Part shown: positions 19,949 through 32,600 of the stretch, in pieces
Layout of the letters: each line of letters begins with the position of its first letter
Position numbering within the stretch: position 1 is the stretch's first letter
Assembly (NCBI GenBank): GCA_023935145.1
Contig: CM043702.1
Coordinates: forward strand, 58,554,001 to 58,618,000
Direction: 5' to 3'
Length of the DNA stretch: 64,000 nt
DNA from: Bretschneidera sinensis
Lineage: Eukaryota > Streptophyta > Magnoliopsida > Brassicales > Akaniaceae
Position numbers and translations under genes: made by a program
Notes under the pieces: generated by a model
What the model saw: only the letters and a program-made list of their open reading frames with translations
What the model was told of the DNA's origin: nothing
Databases searched by the model: none

Positions 19949-21307
19949 TGTTGGATGATTATTTACTTAAATAAATATGCAAATAACCGTTCTAGTTTTA
20001 CTTGCAAGTGCACATGGTATGTGGTAGCATAGTGTGCAAGTGCGAGATCATTTCCACAGGGATTGGTGAATTTCAATTTTAGGATTAGTTTCACAATATA
20101 AAACAGGATAAAGAAAATATGAGTTTGGATTGATAAGGATAAAACAAGAAACAAGAAACAAGATAATGATAAAAGTGTAGAGCTTTGATATCCACCACTA
20201 ATTATGCTATAATATAATAAAACAATATGCCAATGCTTTAGTTATACTCTGAATATTTAATGCTTGCCAACCTATGGGATTGGTCAACACCTTAGGCTAT
20301 TGATCTCCTTATGCAACGAGTTAGGCATGGTGTATACTCTAACTCTTTTCTCTCTTAGGGGATTCAGCATAGGTGTATACTGATTTGTTCCTTAGGATAG
20401 CATAAGGGTTGTGGAGATCAGCAACCACACGGGGCCTAGGAGCTTGGTCCGCTCCCAATTTCCTGTGTTGATTAACCCGAGAATCCAGTGTGGATATCTC
20501 TTGTTACTAATGTTAAACCCAGGACTCGGTCATCCAAATTGATTCAACTAACTAATCCATATCACATGCATAAGTTGATCATACAAACACATATAAGGAA
20601 TTTAAATAAACACAGGTATTAATCAAGTTAAACATCATCATATAACCATTGCAAAGGCACCAATATTGAAATATTAAGTAAACATAATTAGGGCTTCAAT
20701 CGAGCCCTACTAAGTATTTAGTTACACATTATCATAAAATAAAAGTAAAGGAAAGAAGAAACCCAAAACACTATGGAGAAGAGTCATCAATTCGTCTCCA
20801 CAATCTCATTCTCAAGCTTCCTCCCCCTTTTGGGATTATCCCCTAGGGATCCACCACTAAGCTTTCTTTGGCCAATTTTGGCCTCTTTGATTCTCCTCTG
20901 GAATTTTTTCCCTGCCCTATTTCTGTGTTTACAAGTCTATTTTTAGGGGTGCCATAACCCTAGAAGACCCTGGAACCCTAATCTTATTAAAACACAAAAA
21001 CCTGTTTTATTTCCTAAACAGGTGCTGCCGTTTTTACTGTTCACACCCGTACATGTGCGCTCGATCGCGAGCAGAGTGCGCTCGATCGCAATGTTGCGCT
21101 CAATTGCCCTTCCTGGTGCGCTCGATCGAACATCAGACATCATCTGCTCCAGGTTTTTTCGGTTTTCTTCCTTTTAAGCTCCAAAAGCTTCTGAAATGCT
21201 TCATTTTCTTCATAGACCTATAAAAACCATGTAAAACACAGAAATGAAGTAAAATGGACTAAAATAACATAAACTAGGGCTTAACAAATGTAAATTAAGG
21301 GGCTTAA
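19949..21307 (-). repeat. 5' LTR, subtype A2 (lacks its last 25 bp)
   Basis: About 1.36 kb. It ends TGTTGG on the plus strand at 19949. The TATA position reads CTATTTTTAGG on plus (about 20937), so the TATAAATAG of the other copies is mutated. CpG motifs are at 21053-21130. The TG start is missing at the junction in the TTAA microhomology near 21304-21307. Confidence 0.85.
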
Positions 21308-21326
21308 CGCAATGGTGCCAAAAACT
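21308..21326 (-). other. Scrap of primer site and leader
   Basis: Reads as the R-b leader/primer-site sequence with about ten bases deleted from its centre. It means the LTR at 21327 has a primer site on its outer side and a polypurine tract on its inner side, as in LTR-LTR recombinants. Confidence 0.6.
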
Positions 21327-22612
21327 TGTTGGACGATTATCAACCTAAATAATTAAGCGAATAACCGTTCTAGTTTTACTTGCAAGTGCACAAGGTCTAT
21401 GGTAGCATAGTGTGTAAGTGCAAGATCATTTTCATAGGGATTGGTGAATTTCTATTTAAAATTAGTTTCTTCAAGTTAAAAGAGAAATAACAGTTTGAGT
21501 GTGAGTAAATAACAATAATGAGATCATAAGGCTACGATATCCACCACTAATTATACCGTCCCACTAACTAAGGTTTCAATGCTTTAGCCTTATCATGAAT
21601 ATCTAATGGTTGCCAACCTAAGGGCTTGGTCCACACCTTAGGCTATTGATCTCTCTATGCAACGAGTTAGGCATGGTGTACACTCTAACTCTTTTCTCTC
21701 TTAAGGGATTCAGCATGGGTGTATACTGAGTTGTTCCTTTAGAGATCATAAGGGCTGTGGAGATCGGCATCCACATGGGACCTAGGGCTTGGTCCGCTCC
21801 CGGTTTCCTATGTTGATTAACCCGGGAATCCAGTGTGGATATCCCTTGTTACTAATGTCGAACCCAAGACTCGGTCATCCAAATTGATTCGACTAACCTA
21901 TCCATACCACATGCATACGTTGATCAGGCACATACATATGAGGAATGTAAATATATGCAGGTATTAATCAAGTTAAATATTCTAACAAGGCTATAGCAAA
22001 GATAATCAATGAATGAACATGTGGTAAATCATAACTAGGGCTTCAATCGAGTGCTATGGGAGTTTTAGTTACACATGCTAAGTAAAGTAAACATGCTAAA
22101 CATAATTAAAATAAACAGAAAACTAAAACCGAAGAAGCCTCGGGAGACGAGTCATTAATTCCTCTCCTAAGCTCTTTACTTCGAATCTAGAACAAAAGGT
22201 CTGGTTTATATGTTTTACAGGGCTATTTATAGGGTCCTTATGGTGTCCCAAAACCCTAACTTCCTACTTGGAGTCACAAGACTTCTTTCCAATTCTGGCT
22301 CTGCCGCCTCTGGAATAATTGCGCTCAAGCGTATGCGGGATGTGCTCGATCGCATGTGTGCGCTCGAGCCTTCTTCAAGTGCGCTCGTGTGCTTGTGCAC
22401 TTGATAACAAGGGAGGTGCACTGGAGCACACCTTACTGGAGGGCAAAACTTGGCTTTTGCTTCTAAAAGCTCCATTTTGTTATCTTTTTGCCCAAGTCCT
22501 GTAAAAAACACACAAAACACGAAAGTGAAGTATAATCTACTAAAATAGATAAGTAAAGAGTCTAACAAGTGTAAATTAGGGGGCTTAAATATGACTATTT
22601 AAGCACTTATCA
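21327..22612 (-). repeat. 3' LTR of R-b, subtype A1
   Basis: 1286 bp, TG terminus at 22612, TATAAATAG at 22223-22231. CpG-rich motifs are at about 22320-22440. It differs from its partner at 29368-30610 by several indels (1286 versus 1243 bp), so the insertion is not recent. Confidence 0.88.
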
Positions 22613-24546
22613 CACCCCAAAACTTACATATTGCTAGTCCCTTAGCAATATAAAATTAAAGACTAAGTAAAGATAAATTCATTTCCATGATATTCAAAAT
22701 TTTAGGTTGTGCATAAAACGATGATAACCGTTGATGAGTAAGCTTAAAATAAAAACACATTTTTGTATTGTAAAATGATTTTCAAAAGCTCATGTTACTC
22801 ATCTAAGGCTGGCCTAAGGCATCGCAAGTTTGATTTATGTGTGATGAGTTAGCACATATAAGATGGGGCTTCCACATAATTTTAGCGTACAGGGTTTCGA
22901 TGCCCAAACTTTTATCGAATTCCTTATCAAAGAGAAAAAAAATGGCATAATACTTGTTTTTTTTCTTTTTTCTTTTTCTTTTTATCATGTGATCTTTGCC
23001 ATGTTGAGTTCCATCGAGCTTTCTATTTGACACTTATAACGAGTGTTTAGCCAATGATTCCCAAACCAGATGGTTTTAGGGCATTAGGTGTAAAGACACC
23101 CCTAAGGCCTTACTAACTCGAATAAAAAAGGCTACGGAACTAACTGGTCTTTTTTATGATGTGATATTTTCCATGTTTAGTTCCATCGAGCTTTTTATTT
23201 AACCTTTGTAATGAGTGTTTAGCCCATGACTCCCAAACCAGATGGTTTTAGGGCATTAGGTGTAAAGACACCCCTAAGGACGTACTAACTCAAATAAAAA
23301 AGGCTACGGAACTAACTGGTCTTTTTTATTATGTGATCTTTGCCACGTTGAGTTCCATCTAGCTTTCTATTTGACCTTTGTAATGAGTGTTTAGCCAATG
23401 ACTCCCAAACCAGATGGTTTTAGGGCATTAGGTGTAAAGACACCCCTAAGGACTTACTAACTTGAATAAAAAAGGCTACGGAACTAACTGGTCTTTTTTA
23501 TTATGTGATCTTTGCCATGTTGAGTTCCATCGAGCTTTCTATTTGACCCTTGTAACGAGTGTTTAGCCAATGACTCCCAAACCAAATGGTTTTAGGGCAT
23601 TAGGTGTAAAGACACCCCTAAGGCCTTACTAACTCGAATCAGAAAGGCTACGGAACTAACAGGTTTTAATGCTTCTAAATGAAATTCCCACCTTTTGACG
23701 TGAACACTTAATGCTTACTAAGGCAAGAAGCCCAGTTACTCAGTGGAAATTTGTTATTATGATCGTTAAAGGCTTACTTCCCACCTTTTGACGTGAACAC
23801 TCAATGCTTACTAAGGTAAGAGGCCCAGTTACTCAGTGGAAAGTTTTTAATGATCATTTTTTTTAATCACTTTTTTCATGATGAACAATTTTCTTTATTT
23901 TTCTTAGGCCAAAAGGTTCTTTTTAACAAGTTATCTGATTATAGTTAGATTATGGAAACATATACAAGAGAATTATATGTCATACCCCACACAAATGCGT
24001 GTTAAATGTGCTCGTGCAAATTTGGATCAAACTTGTGAATTCTTAGGTGCCTTGAGGTAGGTAACTAAACTTTGTAAAATTCTTAATACAAGATTATGTG
24101 TTCTAGATTTTAAGCTTACTAATGAAGTGTTATTAAATTTTTAAATCAATCAAAATTTTTGTTTTACCCATTGATAATGTATTTATCTTCCTAAAAAAAA
24201 AACTAGGACTTTGGTGTGTGCATGCGTTTCAAGTGCGTGTGTGATAGTATCTAGTATCTCCCACTACCCCCAAACTTAAAATGCATATTGTCTCCAATGT
24301 GTGTGGCATGGAAAGATCTGATCTAGGAGATGGAGAACTAGGTTGCTTGCTTGGTTGTATACACCCCCAAACTTGAACTGGATGCACGCACTAAGTACTT
24401 GACAAAGGAAAGCAAATGTTGTACCGGAAAACAAAATATGCAAACTCGACATGTAATTATAACTATAACTAAAAGAAAAGTACTAAAATGAAAAGTATAT
24501 GTTGGGGTACCTCCCATGAGCGTTAAGTTTTATGTCTTCAGCTAGA
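22613..24546 (-). other. 3'UTR of R-b
   Basis: Noncoding and about 1.9 kb. The polypurine tract is beside the LTR, then four tandem units at 22985-23665. Two copies of the 60-nt conserved block follow (23688-23745, 23780-23842), then the stem-loop (about 24284-24302, with a mismatch) and the conserved block at 24503-24546. Confidence 0.75.
22985..23665 (-). repeat. 3'UTR tandem array, four units of about 172 bp
   Basis: Units start near 22990, 23160, 23336 and 23508, each containing ATGGTTTTAGGGCATTAGGT. Other A copies have two, one or no unit, so copy number varies between elements. Confidence 0.88.
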
Positions 24547-24557
24547 TGGGGTATCTC

Positions 24558-25683
24558 TCACTGTTGATCGTCTATGGGTGCAGTCGAAGAGGTACTGGGT
24601 GCAGGAGGTAGGCAGTCAAGGATGGCCTGCAGCATCACCTCCTGTTGTGTGAATTGTGCCTCTAACCCATTGATCCACTGATGGATTAGACGGGTTGCCT
24701 CACGATCCTCCCGACGAATGTCGGACAGCTCATAGCGGAAGGAAGATAGCTCATCTAGGAAATGCTGATACTCCATGGATCCCATGTCTGTCTGATCCTC
24801 CTCTCATGAACGGCTCACCGATGGATGCTCGACCTCCATCAAATCATCCGTAATAGGCTCAGTGGCAGGTATCTGTGCCCGGGGTCCTCGGGGCATGTGA
24901 AACTGGTTGAGGCTCCACTGTGCTCTCCCAAAGAAAGGATGGTCACTAACTAGGCCATCTATAGAGGATCCTCTAATCCTCTTCTTCTTGAAGATATAAC
25001 TAAGCAAGAAGGGGAAAGGAAGACCCCAAGCATTGGCTATGGTCGTCTGCCGGTTATGCACCCTATCCTAGAACTTGTGTATCTGACTCCATATGACCAC
25101 TGGGATAGAGTACGAGTGACCCTGGTGAAAGGTGTAGAGAACTTGTAAGAATTGATTCCACCTCTGTGTCTTGTGCCCCAAAGGGCACACATTACGCTGC
25201 AGGACTGAATTGACAAACCATAGACGGGGAAGCAACCTCGACCGACTTCCCGCATTGTTGTAGCGGTCAGCATACTACCCCGTACACATGTCCTTAATGA
25301 TGTGTGGGAGAGGGAACGAGTTGGGCTACTCCTCTATGTGGCTGTCCTCTGGTGGGGCAGTGTAGAGAGTCGACTATGTCAGTGGTGGTCAACTCTATGA
25401 TCCTGCCCTGGACCGATGAAGATAAAATCTCTGGATTGGTGCAGTCGTAGGTCAGGTTTTCATAGAAACTGACCAAAAATCATGTGTATGCCATCGAGAA
25501 AACTGGCTTGAATGGCCGCTTGAGACCCTGGTGCTTGAATTCTTGGACCGCCCATCTTGTTGTGTCCAAAATCTTGAAGTCCTTTTCTACGTTAAATGTT
25601 GTCTCGAATAGTATTTCACGCTGTTCAAAACTGGACAGGGATGAATGATAGCGACTGCTAGAAGCACGGGATGTGGAAACCAT
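24558..25683 (-). pseudogene. Athila third ORF, putative plant transposon protein type, broken
   Basis: Read on the minus strand from the ATG at 25683: VSFYENLTYD and SSSVQGRIIELTTTDIV resemble the start of the plant 'putative plant transposon protein' domain (Pfam Transposase_32 type) found in many Athila-like copies. An NVCPLGHKTQRWN-like stretch follows, then LPFPFLLSYIFKKKRI, an acidic linker, and a 75-codon C-terminal piece starting MGSMEYQHFLDEL and ending DDQQ. Frameshifts near 25290 and 25070 and single stops break it. No signal peptide or membrane segment is evident, so I do not call it an envelope protein. Its place after the lost pol and before the 3'UTR matches the env-like position of Athila elements. 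Confidence 0.65.
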
Positions 25684-26530
25684 GTTTCAAAATCCGGATC
25701 TGTGTTACTGTCAAAATTGCGCTTGATCGTAGATACTGTGCGCTCGATCACAAGAGGGGTAGTGCGCTCGATCGTAGATATTCAGCGCTCGAGCGCTCTT
25801 GCTTAGGCAATTTAGCAAACAGTTGTTGTGCACCAAATATACGAAGCTTGTGTATAGTATCCAAAGACGGCCCCCGCCTCCTGTAAACACGAAAAATTCC
25901 ATCAACACACAGAATAGCATATAAGAGTAGAAAAATATTGTAAAGAAACTGGTGTGTGCTCGTGATATTTGGAAAACAATTTAAAATTCCTATCATGTGG
26001 ATTTGAGGTGGTTGTGAACAAGGAAGGGGATGGGTTTTAACGTATATAAATGGGATGGAGGATGTTTGTGGTGGTGTGAGTAGTGAGGGTCGTGGTGAGT
26101 TGGTAATGCTTCTTTGGAGTTGGAGAAGGGGTGAATGCGAACAATGAGAAATTAGCTTGTGATTGAGCGTAATGGAGAAAATAGGAAAGATAAGTGTTTT
26201 AAAAACCATCATGTGGCTGCTCTGCCTCGAGTGTGCTCGAGCATAGTGTGTTCGATCGTACTGATGCGCAGGTGCGAGGGGTAATGCGCTCGTGCGCAAT
26301 GCAAGGTGAGGTGGCGCGCGAGTGCATGTGGTGTGTGCTCAATCGCAAGGCAGAAATTTGCTAATAGTAAAAAGAGTTTAATATAAAGAAATGAATTAAA
26401 ATAACAATAGGAACGATACAGTCGTACCAGCTTGTAGTGGCCTCAGTACCACTAACCTCGATAGAGGCACTTGAGCCATTTGTTATGCAAGTGGAATTTG
26501 CTAAAGTGCTCCCTATGGTAGCTTTTAAGG
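25684..26530 (-). other. Spacer replacing pol in R-b
   Basis: No RT, RNase H or integrase motif in any frame. GATCGAGCGC-like motifs cluster at 25715-25800 and 26225-26345. Near the protease end a short open stretch (26361-26530) is shared with R-a at 6850-6960. The origin is not recognised. Confidence 0.5.
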
Positions 26531-28966
26531 CTACATCCTTTGAAGAAGGCACTTAGGGCCCCCATCCAGTGGTTTGAGTTCCATTGATAGCTGTTTTGTC
26601 TCCCATTTTGGTACCTGGTCAATGAAATAAGGAGACATGGTATTAGTAAGTGCACGATTTTTATCTTGAGGATTATACTTACTTGAACGCTTGGGTGTGT
26701 TATTGATGGTGTGCACAACCCCTTTGATAACTTTAATCACATTATCATCTTCTAGCCTAACATCCAATCTTGTGTCAGCCTGGTTGGGAATGGTCTCCAA
26801 TGGAACTGTGTAATGGGCCTTAGCAATTTTCTCATCAATACTTTGTAGGAAGCTCACATTATGACACTTATCATTAGTGTTTGTGGAGTCCAGTGTATTA
26901 AAGATTTTAAATTCTATCTCTTCATTATTTACTCTCATTGTGACAATGCCTCTTTTTACATTAATGTTTGTGTCAGTAGTGATCATAAATGGTCTACCTA
27001 AAATGATAGGGAGTGTTACAGGTATATGGCATTCCTCCATGTCTAATACAATAAAATCAGCTGGTAAAATAAATTTACCTACTCTTACCAAAACATCCTC
27101 GAGGATTCCTCTTGGTCGTTTGATGCTTCTGTCACCCAATTGTAATGTAATGGAGGTTGGTTGGAGCTCCCCCAAACCTAGTATCTTGAATACACTGTAA
27201 GGTAGCAAATTGACACTTGCTCCTAGATCCAAAAATGCGTGCTCAAAAAGTTGGTCACCTAGCCTGCAAGGAATAGTGAAGGTACCAGGATCTTTTGATT
27301 TAGGTGGTAGCTTTCTCAATAATACAACACTTACCTCTTCGGTCAAGGCTACCGTCTAATACTCCTGAAACTTCCGTTTGTTAGTGCAACAATCTTTAAA
27401 AAACTTAGCATAAGCAGGTAGTCGTTTTATTGCCTCTAATAAAGGAATATTTATTTCTACCTTTTTCAAGGTTTCAAATATGTCAATCATTTTAGTTTCC
27501 TTTTTAGGCTTTACCAACCTTTGAGGGAAGGGTGGAGGTGTATCTACCTTTTCTATCTCTCTTACCTTAGATGCAGAGGTTTGGTCTGGAGACACTTGTG
27601 TAGGCTCGTTGGTACCGATGAACTTTCCACTTCTTAAGGTCATTATGGCATTTAGCTGCTGGTGTCCTCTTGGATTAGGTAGTGGCTGGGCTAGGAGCTC
27701 TCCTTGCTTTCTGCTACTTAATTCCTTGGCCAACTGTCCCATTTATACCTTTAGTCCTTGAATAGCTTGATCGTGCTTGGCAGTGATTTGCCTCATTTCA
27801 GTTCGAAATTGCCTTGACTCTTCCATGAATTGTTCATGTTTATTCAGGATTGGTTGTTGCTGAGTCGCTAGTTGCCTTACAAGAATTTTGAGGTCATTCT
27901 TCTTGGGTTCAAGAGCAGATTGGGCTGCTGGTTGGAAATTCTTTTGCTGCCCTTGATTATTTTGGTTGTTACTCCATGAGAAGTTCGGGTGATTCCGCCA
28001 TCCAGGGTTCTATGTGTTTGCATAGGGATTGTTCTTCGGCGGATAATTATTTGGTCCCGTAAAGTTGGCTTGCTCATGATCTGTAGATGAATATAAGGGA
28101 CAAGCATTAGTATCATGATCAAATTGTGAGCAAATGGCACATACCTGTAGTGGTGCAGCTGATGGATTAGTTGAGGTGTTCTGAGCGGCCATGGCTTTAA
28201 CTAATAAGTCAATTTTTCTTTCCACAACAGCCATTTGAAGAGATGATCCTCCATTTAAGCTTATCTCATACATACCCTTACTCTTGGTTATATGTCTACC
28301 TCAAGAGGAGAACTGCTGCATGTGCTTGCTTAGGGTTTCAAAAAGTTCCATTGCCTCTTCGCTGCTCTTTTCCATCAGCACTCCTCCACAACCTGAATCA
28401 ACAATGTTTTTGTTAGAATCATTTAAACCTTCATAAAAGGCTTGTACCAGTTCATCTTGGGGTAGGTTGTGGTGTGGGCACTTGAGTAGTAGCTCATTGA
28501 AGTGTCCCCAAGCCTCGAAGAACAGATCTCCATCCTTTTGTTGGAAGGATTATATTTCTTTCCTCATTTGTCTCGTCTTCTGAGCTAGGAAGAACTTCCT
28601 TAGAAACTTACTCGCCAATTCCTCCCAAGTGTGGATGGAAACTGCAAATAAAGAATTATACCATAATTTATCATTATCTTTCAAGGAAAAAGGGAAAAGA
28701 GTTAACCTTATTCCTTCTTGGTCTAGGCCTCAGATGTGCTGGAACTTGCAGGGGTCGAAAAACTCTCGAAGGTGCAAATGTGGATCCTTACTAGGTGTAC
28801 CCCTAAAGTGAGTTAGTGCACTGAGTATCTGCGGAGATATGTAATAGTTTCCTTCCGCCTTAGGTTGATATGCAATGCACGAAGGTTGATCGATGTTCTG
28901 CGGGATGAAGGATTGCTTCATCGGCCTCTGCTCAGGTGGCTGCTGATCAACTATTTGTTCTGCCAT
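26531..28966 (-). pseudogene. Athila Gag-protease, one frame with nonsense codons
   Basis: A single minus-strand frame from the ATG at 28966 to 26531 with only about six stops and no frameshift. It has the capsid domain (LHLREFFDPCKFQHI, then LRKFFLAQKTRQMRKEI), a zinc knuckle CAICSQFDHDTNAC, a Gln-rich linker, the protease site LLDLGASVNLLPYSVF and LGRPFM. Compared with other copies the stops at 28730-28732 and 28301-28303 are CGA to TGA, the expected result of deamination of methylated CpG. The stop at 28551-28553 is shared with copy F. After the protease the pre-RT region fades at 26531 and pol is missing. Confidence 0.85.
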
Positions 28967-29367
28967 TGGTATCTCTTCCTCACTCCCTTCTCCTACCTCT
29001 TCCGGGTTATCCCTAAGCCTTTGTCGGATAGACCTCTCAAACTCTGGATCAAAGGGAAGGAATGTTGGATTCTTGGACTAATGTTCGTGTATGAATTAGT
29101 GGCAGTTATGTGAGTGCAGCAGTTAAATATTGCTGCTCGGATTACTATCTGCCTCAATTGCACTCGATCGCAAGTGGCACAAAAAGCTTCTTGGAGTACC
29201 TGAAACAGAGAAAATTGATTAGGTTTTTTTTTTTTTTTTTTTTTTAAATATAAGGTAAAAACATAATCAAAACTAAAAATAGAATAAGAAATAACGGTAA
29301 TTAAACTAAACAAGAAATTAATTCTAAAAGAAATTTAATGCAATCCCCGGCAACGGTGCCAAAAACT
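28967..29367 (-). other. Leader and primer site of R-b
   Basis: The primer site TGGCACCGTTGCCGGGGA is on the minus strand at 29344-29361 (one mismatch to the tRNA-Asp complement). The leader contains a long T run (plus strand 29222-29245) and one GATCGAGTGCA-like motif near 29165. Confidence 0.82.
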
Positions 29368-30610
29368 TGTTGGACGATTATCTACCTAAATAATTAAGCG
29401 AATAACCGTTCTAGTTTTACTTGCAAGTGCACAAGGTCTGTGGTAACATAGTGTGCAAGTGCGTGATCATTTCCACAGGGATTGGTGAATTTCTATTTAA
29501 AATTAGTTTCTTCAAGTTAAAAGAGAAATAACAGTTTGAGTGTGAGTAAATAACAATAATGAGATCATAGGGCTACGATATCCACCACTAATATCTTCCC
29601 ACTAAGTAAGGTTTCAATACTCTAGCCTTATCATGAGTATCTAATGGTTGCTAACCTAAGGGCTTGGTCCACACCTTAGGCTATTGATCTCCCTATGCAA
29701 CGAGCTAGGCATGGTGTATACTCTAACTCTTTTCTCTCTTAAGAGATTCAACATGGGTGTATACTGAGTTGTTCCTTAAGAGAGCATGAGGGCTGTGGAG
29801 ATCGGAAACCACACGGGACCTAGGGCTTGGTCCGCTCCCGGTTTCCTATGTTGATTAACCCGGGAATCCAGTGTGGATATCCCTTGTTACTAATGTCGAA
29901 CCCAGGACTCGGTCATCCAAATTGATTCGACTAACCTATCCATACCACATGCATACGTTGATTAGGCACATACATATGTGGAATGTAAATATAAACAGGT
30001 ATTAATCAAGTTAAATATTCTAACAAGGCTATAGCAAAGATAATCAATGAATGAACATGTGGTAAAGTATAACTAGGGCTTCAATCGAGCCCTATAGAAG
30101 TTTTAGTTATACATGCTAAGTAAAATAAACAGAAAACTAAAACCGAAGAAGCCTCGGGAGACAAGTCGTCAATTCCTCTCCTAAGCTCTCTACTTCGAAT
30201 CTAGAACAAAAGGTATGGTTTATGTGTTTTACAGGGCTATTTATAGGATCCTTATGGTGTCTCGAAACCCTAAGTTCCTATTTGGAGTTGGAATACTTCT
30301 TTCCAATTCTGGCTCTGCCGCCTCTGGAGTAATTGCGCTCGAGCGTATGCGGGATGCGCTCGATCGTATGTGTGTGCTCAAGCCTTCTTCAAGTGCGCTC
30401 GATCACAAGGGAGGTGCGCTCAAGCGCACCTTGCTGGAGGGCAGAACTTGGCTTTTGCTTCTAAAAGCTCCATTTTGTTATCTTTTTGCCCAAGTCCTGT
30501 GAAAAACACACAAAACACGAAAGTGAAATATAATCTACTAAAATAGATAAGTAAAGAGTCTAACAAGTGTAAATTAGGGGGCTTAAATATGACTATTGAA
30601 GCACTTATCA
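29368..30610 (-). repeat. 5' LTR of R-b, subtype A1
   Basis: 1243 bp, TGTTGG on plus at 29368, TG start on minus at 30610, TATAAATAG at 30237-30245, CpG motifs at about 30330-30440. Confidence 0.88.
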
Positions 30611-32600
30611 CTTAGTAACATAGAATTAACCATATTCATTAATGTTCTATTTTTTCTTTCAACTACACCATTTGATTGAGGAGAATAGAGGGAGTAACCT
30701 CATGAATTATCCAATTGTCTTCACAAAAACCCTTAAACTCATTCAAAACTATATTCTCCACCTCTATCAGACCTAAGAATTTTAATCTTCTTCTCTAATT
30801 AATTTTGAACTTCATTCTTATAGGCTTTAAATTTATTAAATACTTCATCTTTTGTTTTGATGAGATAGACATAACAATATTATGAGTGATCATCTATAAA
30901 TATTACGAAGTATTTATTTTCACTCTTAGTTGGAGGTCGGTTTGAATCACAAACGTCACTATGAATGAGTTCTAGGAGACTTGTATTTTGATTGACATGT
31001 CTATAAGGCTTTCTAGGTTATTTAGTTTGTATACAAATCTCACACTTATATTTGATATCTAAAAAAACATTAGGAATTAAACCCAAATCCATCAAATTCT
31101 TTATTTTCCTAAGGCTTATATGGCCCAATCTTCCATGTCATGCATTATTAGATTCAATATCGAAAACTAAATGAGAGACATTATTCAAAGTATTTGAGAT
31201 ATTTAATTTAAATAAACCATTATAAATAAATCATTTTCCAATAAAAGTATAATTTATACTTATTACAACTTTATTGGTTTCCTTAATAAGCTTATAACCA
31301 TGTTAAACTAGATAAAATTCACTAACTTGATTTCTCCTAACATCATAAACATATCGTACATCCTCAAGAATCAATGTCTTCCCAGATGTCAATTTTATAT
31401 CAATTCTTCCAATTCCATATCAATTCTTCCAATTCCTAGCACTCGTGTAGTGGCACCATTTGCTAGATTCACTCTTCATCCCCTTGAGTTCCGATACGTT
31501 TTAAACAATGAACAATTCAAACAAACATGTATATTAGCTCCCGAATCTAACCATCACTCATTATCTTCATAAGTAAAGTTTACTAAAAAATGTTTAGATT
31601 TAGACCTAATAGAGGGTTCTCCATTCTCTAGCATATTTACTTGAGAGCCTTTATACCCAAAGTTAGGCTTATACTCACCAGTCTTCTTGTAGTAACAATC
31701 TTAGGCAATATGATTAATCATTCCATATACGTAGCACAGTCTTTAATTTCAAATTTTCCTTAGAGTTCCTAGAATTTGGGTTATGGGAACAATTGGGTTG
31801 GTTTTGATGATTTTGGTTGGGTTGAAAATTATTGGGTGAGTTGTTGGGCCTAATGTTATTAGGTTAATTGTTACTTTTATTTTTCTAATTTTTATTCTAG
31901 AAGTTTTTTCCCCTAGGCTTAAATCAGTTGGAGGCTTTATTTTGTTCTACTATAATCACCTTGGCATCTATCTCATTTTTTGGCTTGAAACTTATCCTAT
32001 GTTGTTCTTCTATTCTAAGAGAATTGAAAAGTTGGGTTAAGGTCAAAGTACCTTATTTATGTCTAAGGCCATTTGAAAATTCACTTCAAGAAGGTAAAAC
32101 TTTATCTATAAGACATGAAACCTTAAAATCTTCACTAAACTTAGTATCATTATCCTCTACACCTCTAAGATGATTTTGAAATTCATGAATTTGATCATTA
32201 ATTAATTTACCATCTACCATGCGGTATTTGTTAAATGTTGGAATATTAAAACTTTTTATACTCGCATCATCTATACCATACTCATCTTCTAAGGCCTTTC
32301 ATAGATCTTTAGCACTTTTGGTATAATGGTAAATACGGTAACGATGTGGAGAAAGGGCATTAAGAATTCTTTTGTGACAATAGTACTCTATTGCTTGAGG
32401 GTGTACTTAGGGGTTTTAGATTCGACAGTTGATGTATCTTTAGGTTTAGTTGAGTCTTCTAGAACGGGTATGAAACCTAACACCGTTAACCAATTCATCA
32501 TTTGCTTTTGCCATCTCCTTAAAAAGAGTCCATCAAATTTTTCGGGTTTTACATTATTGGCTTCCTCGTATGATACCATTCTAGGAACTACTTAGGGCAA
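30611..32600 (-). pseudogene. Ty1/copia Gag-Pol pseudogene (Gag, protease, integrase N-terminal part)
   Basis: Read on the minus strand. A copia Gag start is at 32579 (KPEKFDG, then RRWQKQMMNWL). A decayed zinc knuckle (CYVYGMINHIA, then DC) lies near 31750-31700. The protease site WWLDSGANIHVC is near 31560, the pre-integrase domain RLGHISLRKIKNLMDLGL near 31120, and the integrase end YSPQSNGVVERKNRTLMNMV near 30650. Integrase before RT is the copia order. Many stops and frameshifts are present. The sequence ends at 30611 where the A-family LTR begins, so the rest (RT, RNase H) may lie beyond the nested block on the left, outside the window. No LTR was identified. Confidence 0.82.

Larger units (their letters stand above)
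17098..21307 (-). mobile_element. Non-autonomous Athila deletion derivative, copy 2
   Basis: Minus-strand order: 5' LTR A2 (21307-19949), tRNA-Asp primer site, leader, zinc-knuckle Gag remnant, pre-RT tail, 3'UTR, then only the first 230 bp of the 3' LTR (17329-17098). It has the same body as 1344-4745, ending with the same pre-RT codons and stop followed by GGCTTGGTCCGGCTGAAG. The last 25 bp of the 5' LTR are lost at 21307, where a primer-site scrap of another element begins. Confidence 0.82.
21327..30610 (-). mobile_element. Athila A1 element lacking pol, copy R-b (two LTRs)
   Basis: Minus-strand order: 5' LTR (30610-29368), tRNA-Asp primer site, leader, gag and protease in one frame (28966-26531), a spacer without polymerase motifs, a third ORF (25683-24558), long 3'UTR and 3' LTR (22612-21327). 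RT, RNase H and integrase are missing, yet the copy is otherwise complete. The 5-bp flanks (AAACT and CTTAG) do not match, in keeping with recombination at the left end. Confidence 0.85.

Noticed and set aside
24558..25683. Envelope protein of a retrovirus-like element
   Set aside because: It occupies the env position, but no signal peptide, membrane segment or cleavage site is visible; the motifs fit the plant transposon-protein family instead.
21322..30615. Target-site duplication of R-b
   Set aside because: The flanks AAACT and CTTAG differ, and the left flank is a primer-site scrap, so no TSD can be claimed.
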